Made by a program: the position numbers and the translations under genes. The notes beneath the pieces were generated by a model that had not been told where the DNA came from, did no database searches, and worked only from the letters and a program-made list of their open reading frames with translations. A DNA stretch of 64,000 bases, taken from contig NC_056727.1 of NCBI RefSeq assembly GCF_019279795.1, forward strand, positions 1,212,245,077 to 1,212,309,076. Direction: 5' to 3'. Shown here piece by piece: positions 22,982 to 34,094 of this stretch. Numbering within the stretch: position 1 is the stretch's first letter; each line of letters starts with the position of its first letter. This stretch comes from Protopterus annectens (Eukaryota > Chordata > Ceratodontiformes > Protopteridae).

Positions 22982-24570
22982 TTGCAAAAAAGAGTAAAAT
23001 CCCATGATTGGAGGAACTCCCTGGTCAGCCTCAGTAAGAAGCTGAGATCCCTCATAAAATTTTCCAAAGTTAGCTATGAAAACAAAATCGCCACTGATTC
23101 TAAAGACAACCACAAAGCATTCTATAGCTATGCCAAGAATCTCAATAGCAGCACTCAGATCTGCTCTGAGTTACAGTACAATGGCACTAAATATACAGAA
23201 CCAACTGATATTGCCAACATCCTGGCAGATAGGTTCAGTGTTAACTTTACCCCTCTCTCAACCGCTAAAATGTCCATCTCTATAACGGAAGAATACAAAG
23301 TTCCTGTAATCACGGCTATACAGGTAAAAAACACACTCTCCAAAGCCAAGAACACAACATCCATGGGACCTGACAACATCCCAGGCTGCATTCTACATGA
23401 ACTACAGAATGAACTGGCACCCCGCCTAAGCACCATGTTCACTCATAGCCTCATGTCAGGCTTTGTGCCCACTGAATGGCGCACAGCGGCAGTTATCCCA
23501 ATCCACAAAGTGGGAGCCACCACAGATCCCAGGAACTGCCACCCCATTAGCCTAATGAGCCTGGTCTGCAAGGCCATGGAACGTATCACCATGGAACTTA
23601 TAAACAAAGACATTGGTAATCTCCAAACTCTGGACCCCACCCAGTTTGAGTTTGTAAAAGGCAGATCATGCCTCCTAAACCTGATAGACTTCTTTGAAGC
23701 AGTCACCAAAGCCATAGACGAGGGTAAGGTGGTTCACACAGCCTATCTAGCTTTCGCCAAGGCTTTTGACACCATCCACCACTCTGGAATTATAGATAAA
23801 CTCACTAAACTAGGTATAAATCCCTATGTCACAAGATGGGTTGCCAACTGGCTCACTGACGGAACCCACACTATGAAAGTAGCAGACTCCAAATCCGACT
23901 TCAGACCAGTGACAAGTGTAGTACCACAGGGTACAGTCCTGGGTCCTCTCCTGTTTGATATCTACTTTTCTGAAGTACAGGCTAACACAGAAGGTCTTTG
24001 GCTAATGAAATTCACAGATGACTGCAAACTAGGAGCCATAATTGAAACTCCTAACGATGTGGACATCCTACAAAAAGGCTTTAATGAAACAGATGCCTGG
24101 TGTCAAAGCCATGGCCTCAAGCTCAATGCCAAAAAGTGCATTGTCCTTTCCCTTGGTAAAAATTCTGTACCCATGAGCTACCACATAGGTGGTAGTCTAC
24201 TTAACACCAAACGTGTGATAAGAGACCTTGGGACACAGGTGAACAGTAGTCTCTTCTTTGATAATCACATCACCACAGTAGTCAGGAAATCCTTCTATGT
24301 GGCACACCTCATCACAAAAGGGTTCTCATCCAGGAAAAAAGAGGTCATTGTTCCCTTCTACTCGTCACTCATTAGACCCATTATAGAGTACAATGCCCCT
24401 TTTGGTATGTACCTCACAAGACATCTACAACAACTGGAAAGGCTGCAGAAATACCTCACAAAGAGGATTACTGGCCTCAAACAGATGCCCTACCCAGACC
24501 ATCTAAAAAAACTCCAGCTTTACTCCGTCGCAAATCGCCTACTCAGAGGTGATCTCTGCCTAATATACAA
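22982..24570 (+). pseudogene. Copy B ORF2: linker and reverse transcriptase, open until MITE insertion
   Basis: About 530 uninterrupted codons of RT, the longest CR1 frame in the window. Blocks are YTEPTDIANILADRFS (linker), NTTSMGPDNIPGCILHEL, VIPIHKVGATTDPRN, DPTQFEFVKGRSCLLNL, AFAKAFDTIHHSGII, SVVPQGTVLGPLLFDIYF, FTDD catalytic pair at 24011-24022 (FADD in copy A), and RDLGTQVNSSLFFDNHI. The last 17 codons of the apparent frame, up to 24622, are MITE sequence. The native end resumes at 25211. Confidence 0.88.
24562..24570 (+). repeat. Left 9-bp target-site duplication of MULE-like MITE
   Basis: AATATACAA; the partner AACATACAA is at 25202-25210. It lies in the CR1 ORF2 segment encoding the tail of RT (LCLIYK in the LINE frame). 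Confidence 0.8.
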
Positions 24571-25201
24571 GGGTCTACTTTATTCCCGCAAAAGCCGAAT
24601 CGCTCGAATACAATTCGCGTGACACATAACGAGTGAATCACGAGTACGTTGAATGCACTAAACCGCGAAAGTGGAAATATCGAAATCGCATAGTTGGCCC
24701 ATCTACAGAATAGCTCCGTAAGGTAAGTGTGCGATAGTTACCGACCTTAGGGTTAGGGTGCGGGTTAAGGTAAGTGCATAGGTAGGTAATGTATGTAAGG
24801 TTTAGTGTAGGGTTTTGTTAAGTGTATCTGTGTAGAATATTTAGTTTGTTTGGGTATAGCTCAGTAAAGTAAGTGTGCGGTAGTTATGGACCTTAGGGTT
24901 AGGGAGGGGTTAAGGATAGTGCATAGATAGTTGTGTATGTAGGGTTTAGTGTAGGGTTAGAAGTAGGGTTTTGGTGCTTTACTTTAGGGTTAGAAGAAGG
25001 GTTTTGGTTAGTATGTGTATGTGTTGTTTTTTACTGTGTTTCGGTAGGCAGTCTGTTGCAGGTGGTGGGGTTGGCCAACTATGAGAGATCGTGATTTCGA
25101 ATTTCGTGGTTTAGTGCATTCAACATATTCGTGTTTTGCTTGTTATGGTTCACATGAGTTGTATTCTAGCAATTCGGCTTTCGCGGGAATAAAGTAGACC
25201 C
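24571..25201. mobile_element. Mutator-like MITE with ~130-bp inverted repeats and 9-bp TSD
   Basis: The ends are GGGTCTACTTTATTCCCGC at left and its exact complement at right. Similarity between arms extends about 130 bp, to CATAGTTGGCC on the left and GGCCAACTATG on the right. The flanks AATATACAA (24562-24570) and AACATACAA (25202-25210) are a 9-bp duplication with one mismatch; excising the element restores the LINE sequence as in copies A and D. Long inverted repeats plus a 9-bp duplication are the hallmark of MULE-type elements. The interior holds a ~150-bp tandem duplication rich in TTAGGGTTAGGG. No transposase is encoded. Confidence 0.85.
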
Positions 25202-25210
25202 AACATACAA

Positions 25211-25576
25211 AGCTATGTCAAACCCATAGCTGTTGGACATGCTCCACTTAAAGAAATCCCAATCCCTCCGAGCTACACGCTCTAGGGACCTACACCTTGT
25301 CACCACAATAAACAGAATATGCTGTCTCACTGATTTCCCATGCTCTGGAACAAACTACCTATCTATATCAAACAAAGCTCCTCATTAGCACTCTTGAAAA
25401 AAATTTTGATGAGTGGATGGGAAATAGCAAATTCACCCCGGGGATCACCTCTGGGGCTCTGCTCGACAGGGGCACAGGAAAATTATTTTCTTGGGTGGCG
25501 AAAGCCAGGGTAACTTTTTGGCTAGGCTTATATAGGCCCTAGGGCCAATAGCTTAGTACCTTCCTATGAACCTATG
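25211..25576 (+). mobile_element. Copy B 3' region and octamer tail
   Basis: Resumes the ORF2 frame after the MITE (AGCTATGTCAAACCC), followed by TGGACATGCTCCACTTAAAG, the carboxy-terminal RT-tail region (TCTGGAACAAACTACCTATC), and a 3' UTR with CAGGGGCACAGGAAAATTAT and GGCTTATATAGGCCCTAGGG. It ends in CCTATGAACCTATGAA. CR1-type LINEs end in short tandem octamers rather than poly(A); the repeat here is CTATGAAC. Confidence 0.85.
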
Positions 25577-26240
25577 AATTACATAAATGACATACATACA
25601 ACTATTAAGAACAAGACAAACAACATACATGCAACTATTAAGAAAAAGACAAAAAAGTAAATATACATATTCATATACACATACACATACATATACATAT
25701 ACATATACACATACAAGGTGCAAAGTGCAACTCAGTGCAAGAAATACTGAAATAAACTCTGAAAGAAACAAGTATTAACAATATGTAAACAATACTGCAG
25801 AATCCTCAGAGGCTTGGGAAAAAGAATACCTCAACCTAATAAGCTGAGTTAACCATTTATGAACTTGATGACCTGTGGAAAAAACTGTTCTTATATCTGC
25901 TTGTTTTGGTGTATATTAATCTAGAGTGCCTGGCTGATGGTAACAGTTCAAAAAGATGGTGGCTTGGATGTGAAGGGTCAGTGATGATCTTCTCTGCCCT
26001 TTTCATGACTCTGGAATAGTACAGGTCCCGAAAGGATGGCAAACTATTACCAATGATATTTTTGGCAGACCTGACTATTCAATGTAACCTATTTTTGTCT
26101 TGATTAGACAGAGATTCAAACCACATTATTATGGATGAGCTGAGAACAGACTCAATGACTACTGTATAGAACTGAATCAACAGTTTCTGTGGGAGGTTGA
26201 GCTTCCTCAGCTGTTGCAGAAAGTACATTTGCTGTTGTTA
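25577..26240 (-). pseudogene. Rex/CR1-superfamily LINE fragment (RT C-terminus and 3' UTR), reverse
   Basis: On the minus strand, 26240-25857 encodes a carboxy-terminal LINE segment. It carries LRKLNLPQKLLIQFYTVVI, SLPSFRDLYYSRVMKRAEKI and SARHSRLIYTKTSRYKNSFF, a tail typical of Rex1/CR1-superfamily RTs of fishes and other vertebrates. The AT-rich region 25577-25840 with CATACATATACATATAC repeats is its probable 3' UTR. It is a different family from copies A-E. Confidence 0.65.
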
Positions 26241-26310
26241 CTTTTTTATGATGGACCCACATTGGTCTCCCATTTCAAGTCCTGGGAGATTATAGATCAC
26301 AAAAACTTGA

Positions 26311-26537
26311 AGGATTCCACAAAAGTGAGAATTTATGTTGACTTAAAGCATTTAACTGATCCAGTCAGAAAGGAGAGGTTTATTCTGCTTGCCTTGAAAG
26401 CCGTAGTACCTAAGTTAACTGAGGAAAGGGTGTTTTCCACATTAGATGCATCAAGTGAGTTTTTGCAAATACCCCTTAACCAAACCAGTAGAACATTATG
26501 CACATTTATTACCAAACCAGGACAATTTTGGAAATGA
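26311..26537 (+). pseudogene. Ty3/Gypsy LTR-retrotransposon RT fragment
   Basis: Encodes KVRIYVDLKHLTDPV, PKLTEERVFSTLDASSEF and LQIPLNQTSRTLCTFITKPG. These correspond to the Gypsy RT blocks VRICVDL and FS-LDA-GFWQIPL, with the first catalytic Asp in STLDAS. The frame ends at 26537 before the FGL and YxDD blocks. No LTR, protease or RNase H was seen around it. It is an old fragment, possibly from the same insertion as the integrase remnant at 34630-35096. Confidence 0.75.
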
Positions 26538-28164
26538 TGTCAATAAATCAAGCTAGCATCTTTTAATGAGTGCTGAGCCTACAAATCAAACATGCTGAAA
26601 GTCACTTTCAGTGAACAATAAACTTGTTTTTTTTTTTTTTTTTTTTTTTTTTTGTAGGGGCATGCCCCTTTTCGCATTCCATGAGGGGGGACACCCCTAC
26701 ACACCCATACTTATACATGCCTATTCCATGGATGCTCAACCATGGGGCCATGAGCTCACTCTGTTAGTGAGAAAGTAGACACTGTCTTTGATTCACATAA
26801 TTGGCACTCATTAAAAGAATGTTCCCATATTTTGCAATTAGGTGTGGGTGTTACCTTTTAGAATTACGCCAACACCAATATCTTTCAGCATGAAATAAGC
26901 ATACTCCTCGAAAACCACAAGAGCACAGTGGTAGTGATGGATGAGACTTGGTGTTTGGGCCTGACAAATGTAACATGACAAGAGGCTAAAGACAATGGAT
27001 TAGAGGAAATTATTATTTTATTATCTATTTATTGACATGATAGACCAGATCCAAATAAAATAAATGCTGTGACTGATGTGAGACCAGGTAATGTCATGGA
27101 ACTCAATTAGATGCTTGGTATAGTAAACTATTTCTGAAAATTAGTGCCAGGATTATTTTTTACTGCATAATTAAACTAGGAAAGAGACCACAGTTGTGTA
27201 TCTTGTGAGTCACACAGACATTAAATGTTTCCCCAGCCTCCCACCCTGCTGCCATTGTGTTTTTAAACTCAACTGTCTTTCTAGTCGCCTGTCCCTTATG
27301 TTAATTTGACCACACTATCTACTTCCCTCTCCTCTTTCATTGGCTATTCTATGTAAGCACAAAATTATCATTTTTTCAAATCACTCCCTTTCAACTATTT
27401 AAATTTGTTGGCCATCTTTCTGTAGTCCATATAAGCAGAATGCAAAGTGCCCACCCCTTCCAATCTATATTGCTTTTTTTTTAATTAGTGGCACTCCACT
27501 TAGATAGCTAAAGATTACGTTATCCCCTCTTTCATATCTAACTGCTTAGTGCACACTGCAGCTGTTAGTATATTAACCCATTTTCCATCTTTCCTTTAAA
27601 ATCTGCAACATCCACTCCAAGACCACCAATTACTGGAGAGCCAACACTCTGCCTCCGTAGTCACCATGGGATTAGTGTTTCTGTTTTGCTCCTGGTGAGA
27701 GAAGGAGTATAGGAACATTATTTCCTGGGGACTGCTGATCACCAGAAAGCCTGATAACTGCTTTATAGGTGCCAGTTTGAAATTTGTGTTTATATTTTGC
27801 TCCTAGTGAGAAAAGGAGCAGAGTGCATAGATTCCTGACTCTTTCTGGTTGGGAAGTGAGTGCCTGTGCTTGACTTTCCTGATTGGTCTGGCTGCTATTC
27901 AAGGCATCTTCCAGGAAAAGGCTACAGTAAGCCTACAGACCCTTTTATCATCTGGGACAAGACTGTGGATCACCAAACAGGCTGTGGCCTGCTTTATATC
28001 TTGGGATTAGGACTATTCTTTTGCTTCTGATGGCAGAAGAAGCAAGGGATCATTGTATCCCAGCAGAGTGAAGCTGTGGTGAAACCAACACTAGTAGTAG
28101 TTAGACAATAGCCATTCAGTTGACTCGCCTCTTTCATCATTCTTGACAAGCTAATTCTTTCTTT
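26538..28164. other. Unassigned stretch with poly(T) and an internal imperfect duplication
   Basis: A T27 run is at 26627-26653, just after AACAATAAACTTG. From 27660 to 28090, phrases recur imperfectly: TTTTGCTCCTGGTGAGAGAAGGAG (27684) with TTTTGCTCCTAGTGAGAAAAGGAG (27795), and GATCACCAGAAAGCCTGATAACTGC with GATCACCAAACAGGCTGTGGCCTGC. It may be a LINE 5' UTR of repeated units, but no coding sequence adjoins to prove this. Confidence 0.4.
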
Positions 28165-29787
28165 TCAGTAATCCCATGTTATTCCACTCCACAAAGGCAG
28201 AAGTTCAACAGAACTGTCCAATTACAGACCCATTGCCATTCTTTCACCACTAGCCAAATTAATGGAGAAGTGCATTCATAAGCAGCTTATGAACTATCTT
28301 ATTCAGAATGGTCTGCTTGCCAACTCTCAGCATGTCTTTAGGCCACATCACAGCACCACCTCTGCCCTCCTTTCTTTTACAAATACCATATTCCAAAATA
28401 GGAACAACAGGCTATCTTCAGCCGTATTTCTAGAACTGTCGAAGGTCTTTGATATGGTCAACCACAAATTACTCATCCATTCCCTAAAGTCCATCTCCCT
28501 AGATAACCATGCTCTTCATTGGTTCCTATCTGAATGGCAGACAACAGGCTGTATTATGGCAGGGCAAACTGTCCACCCTGTTAACTCTCACCCTTGGTGT
28601 CCCTCAGGGCTCTATTCTAGGTCCTCTACACTTTTCTATCTTCATCAACAATCTTCATACTGCCATCCCTGATGCAACCTGCATTCAATATGCAGATGAT
28701 CTACACTGATCTGTATGGCCTCCTCCCCTTTAGACCTGCAAACCTTAACACCAAATACATTTAACATAGTTGAAAATTGGCTCTCTAATCACCATCTGTT
28801 GTTAAATCCCAACAAAATTAAACTGCTCCTCTTTACCCCCACCAGTAGATCCACCCCATTTTCCTTCTCCATAACATCCAACAACGGTACCTCTATCTCT
28901 CCAGATGACCATACTAAGCTTTTAGGAGTAATAGTGGACAATAATCTCAAATTTGATCTGCATATCAAAACTATAAAAACCATTAATAAGAAGCTTGGCT
29001 CATTCTATAGAAACAAACTTTTTCTAACTCCATTAGCTCGGACTGCAATCACCCGCTCACACCTACTCTCTACCCTTCTATATGCCCCCCCCCCCATACT
29101 CTCCAATTTGAGCAGAACTGAACTTAGTAAGCTCTCCACTGTTACAACTGTATTGCCAGATTTGCCAAATGCTCAACATATAGGACACATCACTGTCAAA
29201 CCTCACTCTGAACTGCCTAGATTATAGTAGCACACAAAATTCTGTACCACCCTGAAAATAGTACAGCACTTAAAAATATCATAAAGCCATACAGTAATTC
29301 AATTCAACTACGATCATCCAATAAACTGTTGATCCAAACCCACAAAGCCATTAATTTAGCCGGCGACTCCCTGTTTGCCAACGTCGTTGGTAAAACTTGG
29401 AATTCACTTCCATCTAACCTTACCCTCGAACCTTCTTTAAGCCTCTTCAAAAAAGGCCTCAAACAGTATTTTAAAGAGTACTGGCTTTGTCCCTGTACTT
29501 ACCTTGATTAATGACTACTTATTCAGTGCCTTATTTAAATTAATATTGTATGCATACCTTGCTCATGATAGCTTGCTGTAACATGTTGTTTTTGTATACT
29601 ATTACACACTGTGTATATTTTGGGTACCTACTAGAGGGCTTTGCAAATATGTTTGACTCATATCTGTTATGTTCCATCTGTGTTATCTGGAGCTTTTCTC
29701 CCCGGGCCTCCGCTGAAAATGGACATGTATCCAGTCGGACTATCCCGGTCAACAAATGTAAAATAAAATAAAAAAATAAATAAAAGT
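28165..29787 (+). pseudogene. L2-like LINE, 5'-truncated, RT and 3' end
   Basis: RT blocks are RPIAILSPLAKLMEKCIHKQ, ELSKVFDMVNHKLLIHSLKS, GVPQGSILGPLHFSIFINNL and the catalytic pair in IQYADDLH, followed directly by TGA. The frame continues with NIVENWLSNHHLLLNPNKIK, LLGVIVDNNLKFDLHIK and the end GKTWNSLPSNLTLEPSLSLF. Frameshifts separate 28262-28672, 28509-28709 and 28715-29227. A 3' UTR and an (AAAT)n-like tail at about 29758-29787 close it. The 3' UTR matches that of 3821-4735, so both belong to one family. Confidence 0.82.
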
Positions 29788-30083
29788 ACTGTTTATTTGC
29801 TTCCAAGTTCAGAATATCTGCCTAAATACTTTATCCATAAATCATCAGGCTCTACTTATTTATTTCCCCTCAAGTATTTGACAGTGCCCTCTATAGTTAC
29901 AGATATATTATGTTGACATTTGCGCTGTAAAAGCACCTTTGAAATTTCACCAATAACTAGTTGCACACAGGACAACTAATTTGCAGTGACAAGCACTGCC
30001 CCCAGAGTTGCAAACCAGATACTCCTGACATTACTTTATATTCTCACTTCAACTGTCTAATCAATAAAAAAGGGTCTATTGCC

Positions 30084-31040
30084 ATGGATATGAATTTTCC
30101 CACTATCTCAGTTGCCAGCTTGGTGGATATGGGCATCCTAAGGCAATGTAGAAATTGCCTCATGTTTACTGCCAACCAGTTAATTCTCAAACAAACTGAT
30201 ATGGTATGTGAGAGATCTATTTACACAATGCCACTAAAGGCAAAACTCTCACATAGCAGTACTCCTAATGTCAATAAGGTTGTCAGTAGTATACGCACTG
30301 CATCCATCACACACAATTCAAAGCAGACACATAGACCCATATATGCTGAGGAACTTAAACGTAACTTTCCTAAACCCCAAAGACCTCCTAGACAAAGTAC
30401 ACATAGCAAACACCTTCAGCAACCCCAAATGCACTCTTTTAAAACAATATCGGCATCAGCACATGCAGCCACATCTCAGGGAGCTCTACTTCTAAGCCCA
30501 TAAGGCAAGCCACCACCGAATCCAACATTCTAGTCATTGGAGACTTCATTGTGAGACACACTGATGTCCCTCTCACCAGGCTGAGTAAGCAGAAATTCAC
30601 GGTCAGTTGCTTATCAGGGGCCAGGATCCACCACATTACACATGTATTCAGGTCATTGGACCACAAGTACCAGTATGACTCAGTCATAGTCCATGTGGGT
30701 GAAAATGACCTGAGATGTACCTCCCTAGACCATATGAAGAGAGACATCATGGAGGTCTTGGAATGCATGTCCCAGGCTGGTATGAGTTTAGTTTTGGTAT
30801 GAGTTTAGCACTGAGCAGCATTTTACCTTCTCCAAGGATGATGCCACAATATGAAAAAAAGATGACTAATAATTGGCTTATTTCTGGTGTCATTCTAAGA
30901 GGGTGCAATATCTGTCAGCATGGAAGAAGATGTTTAATAGACCATGCTGCTTTGCCAGGGATGGTCTGCACTTCTCCTCTCTTGTTTTTTTTAAATATTA
31001 GTTACATCATTGTCCTCCCCAATAGTGCCTTTATTTAGGT
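30084..31040 (+). pseudogene. Copy C ORF1: zinc-ribbon plus SGNH/GDSL esterase, broken
   Basis: Probable start MDMNFPTISVASLVDMGIL, colinear with the copy B start region. Zinc ligands CRNC are clear, but the second pair is degraded (CERS instead of CERC). A frameshift near 30480 is followed by esterase block I, NILVIGDFIVRHTDVPLTRL, where the nucleophile Ser position is Phe (codon 30545-30547). Block III is HVGENDLRCTSLDHMKRD. A short duplication of GTATGAGTTTAG near 30780-30808 and several stops break the rest, including the DxxH region near 30955. Confidence 0.8.
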
Positions 31041-31084
31041 AATGCCAAACTGAAAGTACTTCTGATATAGCAAATCAAAACCAA

Positions 31085-31780
31085 GAAAATCTAAAAGTGT
31101 TACTGCTCAATGCTAGGAGTCTAAACCGAAAACTCCACTCCCTAAAAGCTCTCTTCACCCTAGAGAATGCTGATGTCTGCACAGTCACTGAAACATGGTT
31201 TAAAGCTGTGGAGATCACACCGATAGTGCCAGGTTATAATGCCTTCCACACATTTAGACCAGCTACTACACAGACAGGGACTAAAGGCGGAGGTGTCTCA
31301 TTTTACATCAAAAATAAATATACTTCAAGGCTCATCAAACAGGACAATGCACTTGAGGTTCTCCATGCTCAAATCACCATAGGCAAAATCCAATACCACT
31401 TCCTTGCGATAAATGGGTCCCTCTCTATGACCCAGGATACCCATACCGTGTATTTAAACTTATTGGAAACATTCACCATCCAACCCAATACCATATTCAT
31501 GGGTGACTTTAATTACCCCACTACTAGCTAGGAATCATATATGACACCAAATGTACAGGCACAGAGATTCATGAATTTTGTAAACACAAACTCCCTGGAC
31601 CAGATTGTCAGTACACCAACAAGGGGGGCCACCATACTGGATCTGGTCCTCACCAATATGGGAGAGTGTTGCATATCCCATAGTGTAATGTCTTCTCTGG
31701 TAAGGTCAGACCACAAAATGGTCTCCTTTGAAGTAAAAGTAAAAATAAAACCTGGAACTCCAGCTAACCCTGGAATATTC
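31085..31780 (+). pseudogene. Copy C ORF2: endonuclease domain with one in-frame TAG
   Basis: VLLLNARSLNRKLHSLKALF, CTVTETWFKAVEITPIVPGY, GGGVSFYIKNKYTSRL, then FMGDFNYPTTS and TAG at 31529-31531 in place of Trp. Reading continues through FMNFVNTNSLDQIVSTPTRG and ends with VRSDHKMVSFEVKVK. Apart from that stop, the domain is in one frame and keeps the catalytic Asp/Asn/His motifs (GDFN, SDH). Confidence 0.84.
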
Positions 31781-33650
31781 AGAAACTACTCTAAGGCTAA
31801 CTTCCTACTATTAAGTTATAACCTGCCAAAATTTCAAGCCCCCATAAACCCCACGAACACTGCTGCCTATGCAGAGCTGTTCACAGAAAACCTATACAAA
31901 CATGTTACTAGCTGCATAGAGGTAGATGTACCCACCAGAAAGAAGTACAGAACTAAGTCAAAAAAACAAGCCACACTGGTGGAATCACAACAGCAATAGG
32001 CTGTATAATAGAAGGAAGAAAATCATGGCAAAAAGTAGGAGGTGCAGTACTCAGCAGGATAGAAGCAAACTCATCAAACTAAGCAAACAACTTTGAGGAA
32101 AATAAAGTCTACCAAATACAACCTTGAGGTAAATTTGTCCTCCCAGGCCAAGGACAAATACAAGGCATTTTTTACCTATTTCCTCAAATTCAAAGGCACT
32201 ACACAATTGTGTGCAGAGCTCATTGTAAATGGAGCTATCTATACCGAGCCAGAAGATATAGCAAACCTACTGACCAACAAATTCATCTCTAGCTTTACCC
32301 CCCTCTCCCCATCAATCTTCCCTCAGGAAATACCATCAAATATAACTCCTCCTGCTATCACTAGGGAGCAGATCCTTAATCCTCTCTTTATGGCCAAGAA
32401 CACTGCATCAATGGGCCCAATCAGTATCCCAGGCTGCCTTATAAATAGCATGATATATGATCTATCAGGCCCTCTGAAGTTGCTAATAAACTGTAAACTC
32501 CAAAGAGGCTTTGTGCCTCGTGAATGGAGAACAGCAACACTCATTCCTCTGCACAAAGGTGGGTCATCTACAGACCCTAGAAACTATAGACCCATAAGTC
32601 TCACTAGTCTCATATGCAAAGCCATGGAAAGAATTATCATGGAAGTGATCAATAATGACATAGGAAACCTCCAGTCATTGGATCCAACCCAATTTGGTTT
32701 CATCAAGGGCAGGTCATGTCTACTCAACCTGGTGGACTTCTTTGAGAAGGTCACCAAAGTAATGGATGAGGGCAATATGGTTCACGCTGCCATCCTTGAC
32801 CTGGCCAAGGCATTTGACACAATCCCCCACTTGGGCATTATTGACAAACTTAAGAGGTTAGGCACAAACCCTTAAGTCACCCAGTGGATATCCAGTTCGC
32901 TCACAGAGAGGACCCAAGAAGTTAGAATTGGGGAGTCCACCTCTACAAAGAGGCCAGTCACAAGTGGAGTCCCTCGGGAATCAGTGCTGGGACCGCTTCT
33001 TTTTGGTATTTACTTCTCTGAAGTCAAGGCAAACATCAATGGCCTCTGGCTGATTAAATATGCAGATTGCAAAATAGGAGCTGTCACTGAATCGTCCACT
33101 GATACAAATGTTCTCCAGGAAGGGCTGACAAAGACAAACACATGGTGCTGGAGCCATGGACTAAAACTAAATTTCGTGAAATACATAATAATACCCTTCA
33201 GGAAGTCATTCACCCCTGATAACTATCATATTGACAAAACACCCCTAAAAGATAAGGCAGTAGTCAGGGACATGGGGACACACTTAGACAGTAATCTAGC
33301 CTTTGACCATCACATGTCTACAGTAGAGAGGAAATCATTCTATGTTGTGCAACGTATAAACAAAGGTATAGCATCTAGGTCCAAGGAAGTCATTGTTCCA
33401 CTGTATTTGGCATTCATCAGACCTATCATTGAGTAAAATGCCCCCTTTGGTATGTACCTAACCAGGCATATACAACAACTGGAACATCCACAGAAGTTCT
33501 TCACTAAAAGAAAACAGAGTGTAAGTAACATGTCCTATGCAGACCGCCTCAAGGTCCTATCCCTGTAGTCTATCTCCTTCAGCCTGTTATGGGGAAATCT
33601 ATGCCTGGCATAGAAGGCATTGTCAGACCCCACTCTGATGGACCTCCTAT
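31781..33650 (+). pseudogene. Copy C ORF2: linker and reverse transcriptase, catalytic motif damaged
   Basis: RT is open from 32093 to 32875 (LCAELIVNGAIYTEPEDI, IPLHKGGSSTDPRNYRPI, DPTQFGFIKGRSCLLNLVDF, LDLAKAFDTIPHLGII). A TAA follows, then SGVPRESVLGPLLFGIYF. The [FY]xDD motif reads YADC (33059-33070): one Asp codon is missing, so the enzyme would be dead. DMGTHLDSNLAFDHH and SRSKEVIVPLYLAFIRPI follow, with TAA at 33434-33436. Confidence 0.84.
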
Positions 33651-33900
33651 ATATCTGTAAAACAAGCAGCACCAGAATTACCCATTCAAAAAACGTAAAC
33701 CTTGCCCGTGATATAAATAGGACTTGCTGGAGAGACAGGTATGTATCCCCACAGTCTACCCCTTCTCTGGAACATGCTCCCCATCCATGTTAAGCAGAGG
33801 TCCTTCCTAACCCAATTCAAGTGAAATTTGGACAATTGGATTGGAACAGGAAATTTACCCCTGGTTTGGCATCTATGTCTCTAATGCACACAGGTACTCT

Positions 33901-33991
33901 GTAAATGGATCATCTCCCAGGCACCTGCTTGTAAATGTTTCACCTCCCAAGCCCCTGCTTGTAAAAGCTTCACCTCACAATTCCCCTGCTT
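33901..33991 (+). repeat. 30-bp tandem repeat, three units, in copy C 3' region
   Basis: Units at 33901-33930, 33931-33960 and 33961-33991, each GTAAA(T/A)G-x-TTCACCTCCCA-x-CCCCTGCTT. They are not present at the matching point of copy B, so they arose by local slippage after this copy inserted or in its subfamily. Confidence 0.85.
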
Positions 33992-34094
33992 ACACTTATC
34001 AAGGATACCAGAACTTGTCAGAGATTTGGGATGCATGGTTAGGCTTAAGAAAGTCCTTGTGTTCGTTAGCCTAGTAAACACCTATGAACCTATG

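Larger units (their letters stand above)
20037..25576 (+). mobile_element. CR1-like LINE copy B, near full length, with nested MITE
   Basis: Contains a ~1-kb 5' UTR, ORF1 (zinc ribbon plus esterase), ORF2 (endonuclease plus RT), 3' region and the octamer tail CCTATGAACCTATGAA at 25562-25577. Without the 631-bp MITE it is about 4.9 kb, within the usual range of full-length CR1/L2 elements. ORF1 stop and ORF2 frame overlap around 22014-22017. It is inactivated by small indels in ORF1 and the endonuclease and by the MITE in ORF2. Confidence 0.85.
29940..34094 (+). mobile_element. CR1-like LINE copy C, nearly complete, heavily mutated
   Basis: Contains ORF1, ORF2 and a 3' end with octamer tail CCTATGAACCTATG (34081-34094). 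It is clearly related to copies A/B/D but more diverged. The left boundary is uncertain because ORF1 starts near 30084 and no repeated 5' UTR like that of copy B was seen. Confidence 0.8.

Noticed and set aside
24571..24622. Carboxy-terminal 17 codons of the copy B RT frame
   Set aside because: They are encoded by the MITE, not the LINE.
24740..25000. TTAGGGTTAGGG motifs as an interstitial telomere
   Set aside because: Only two short matches per unit lie inside a MITE with clear inverted ends, not an uninterrupted telomeric array.
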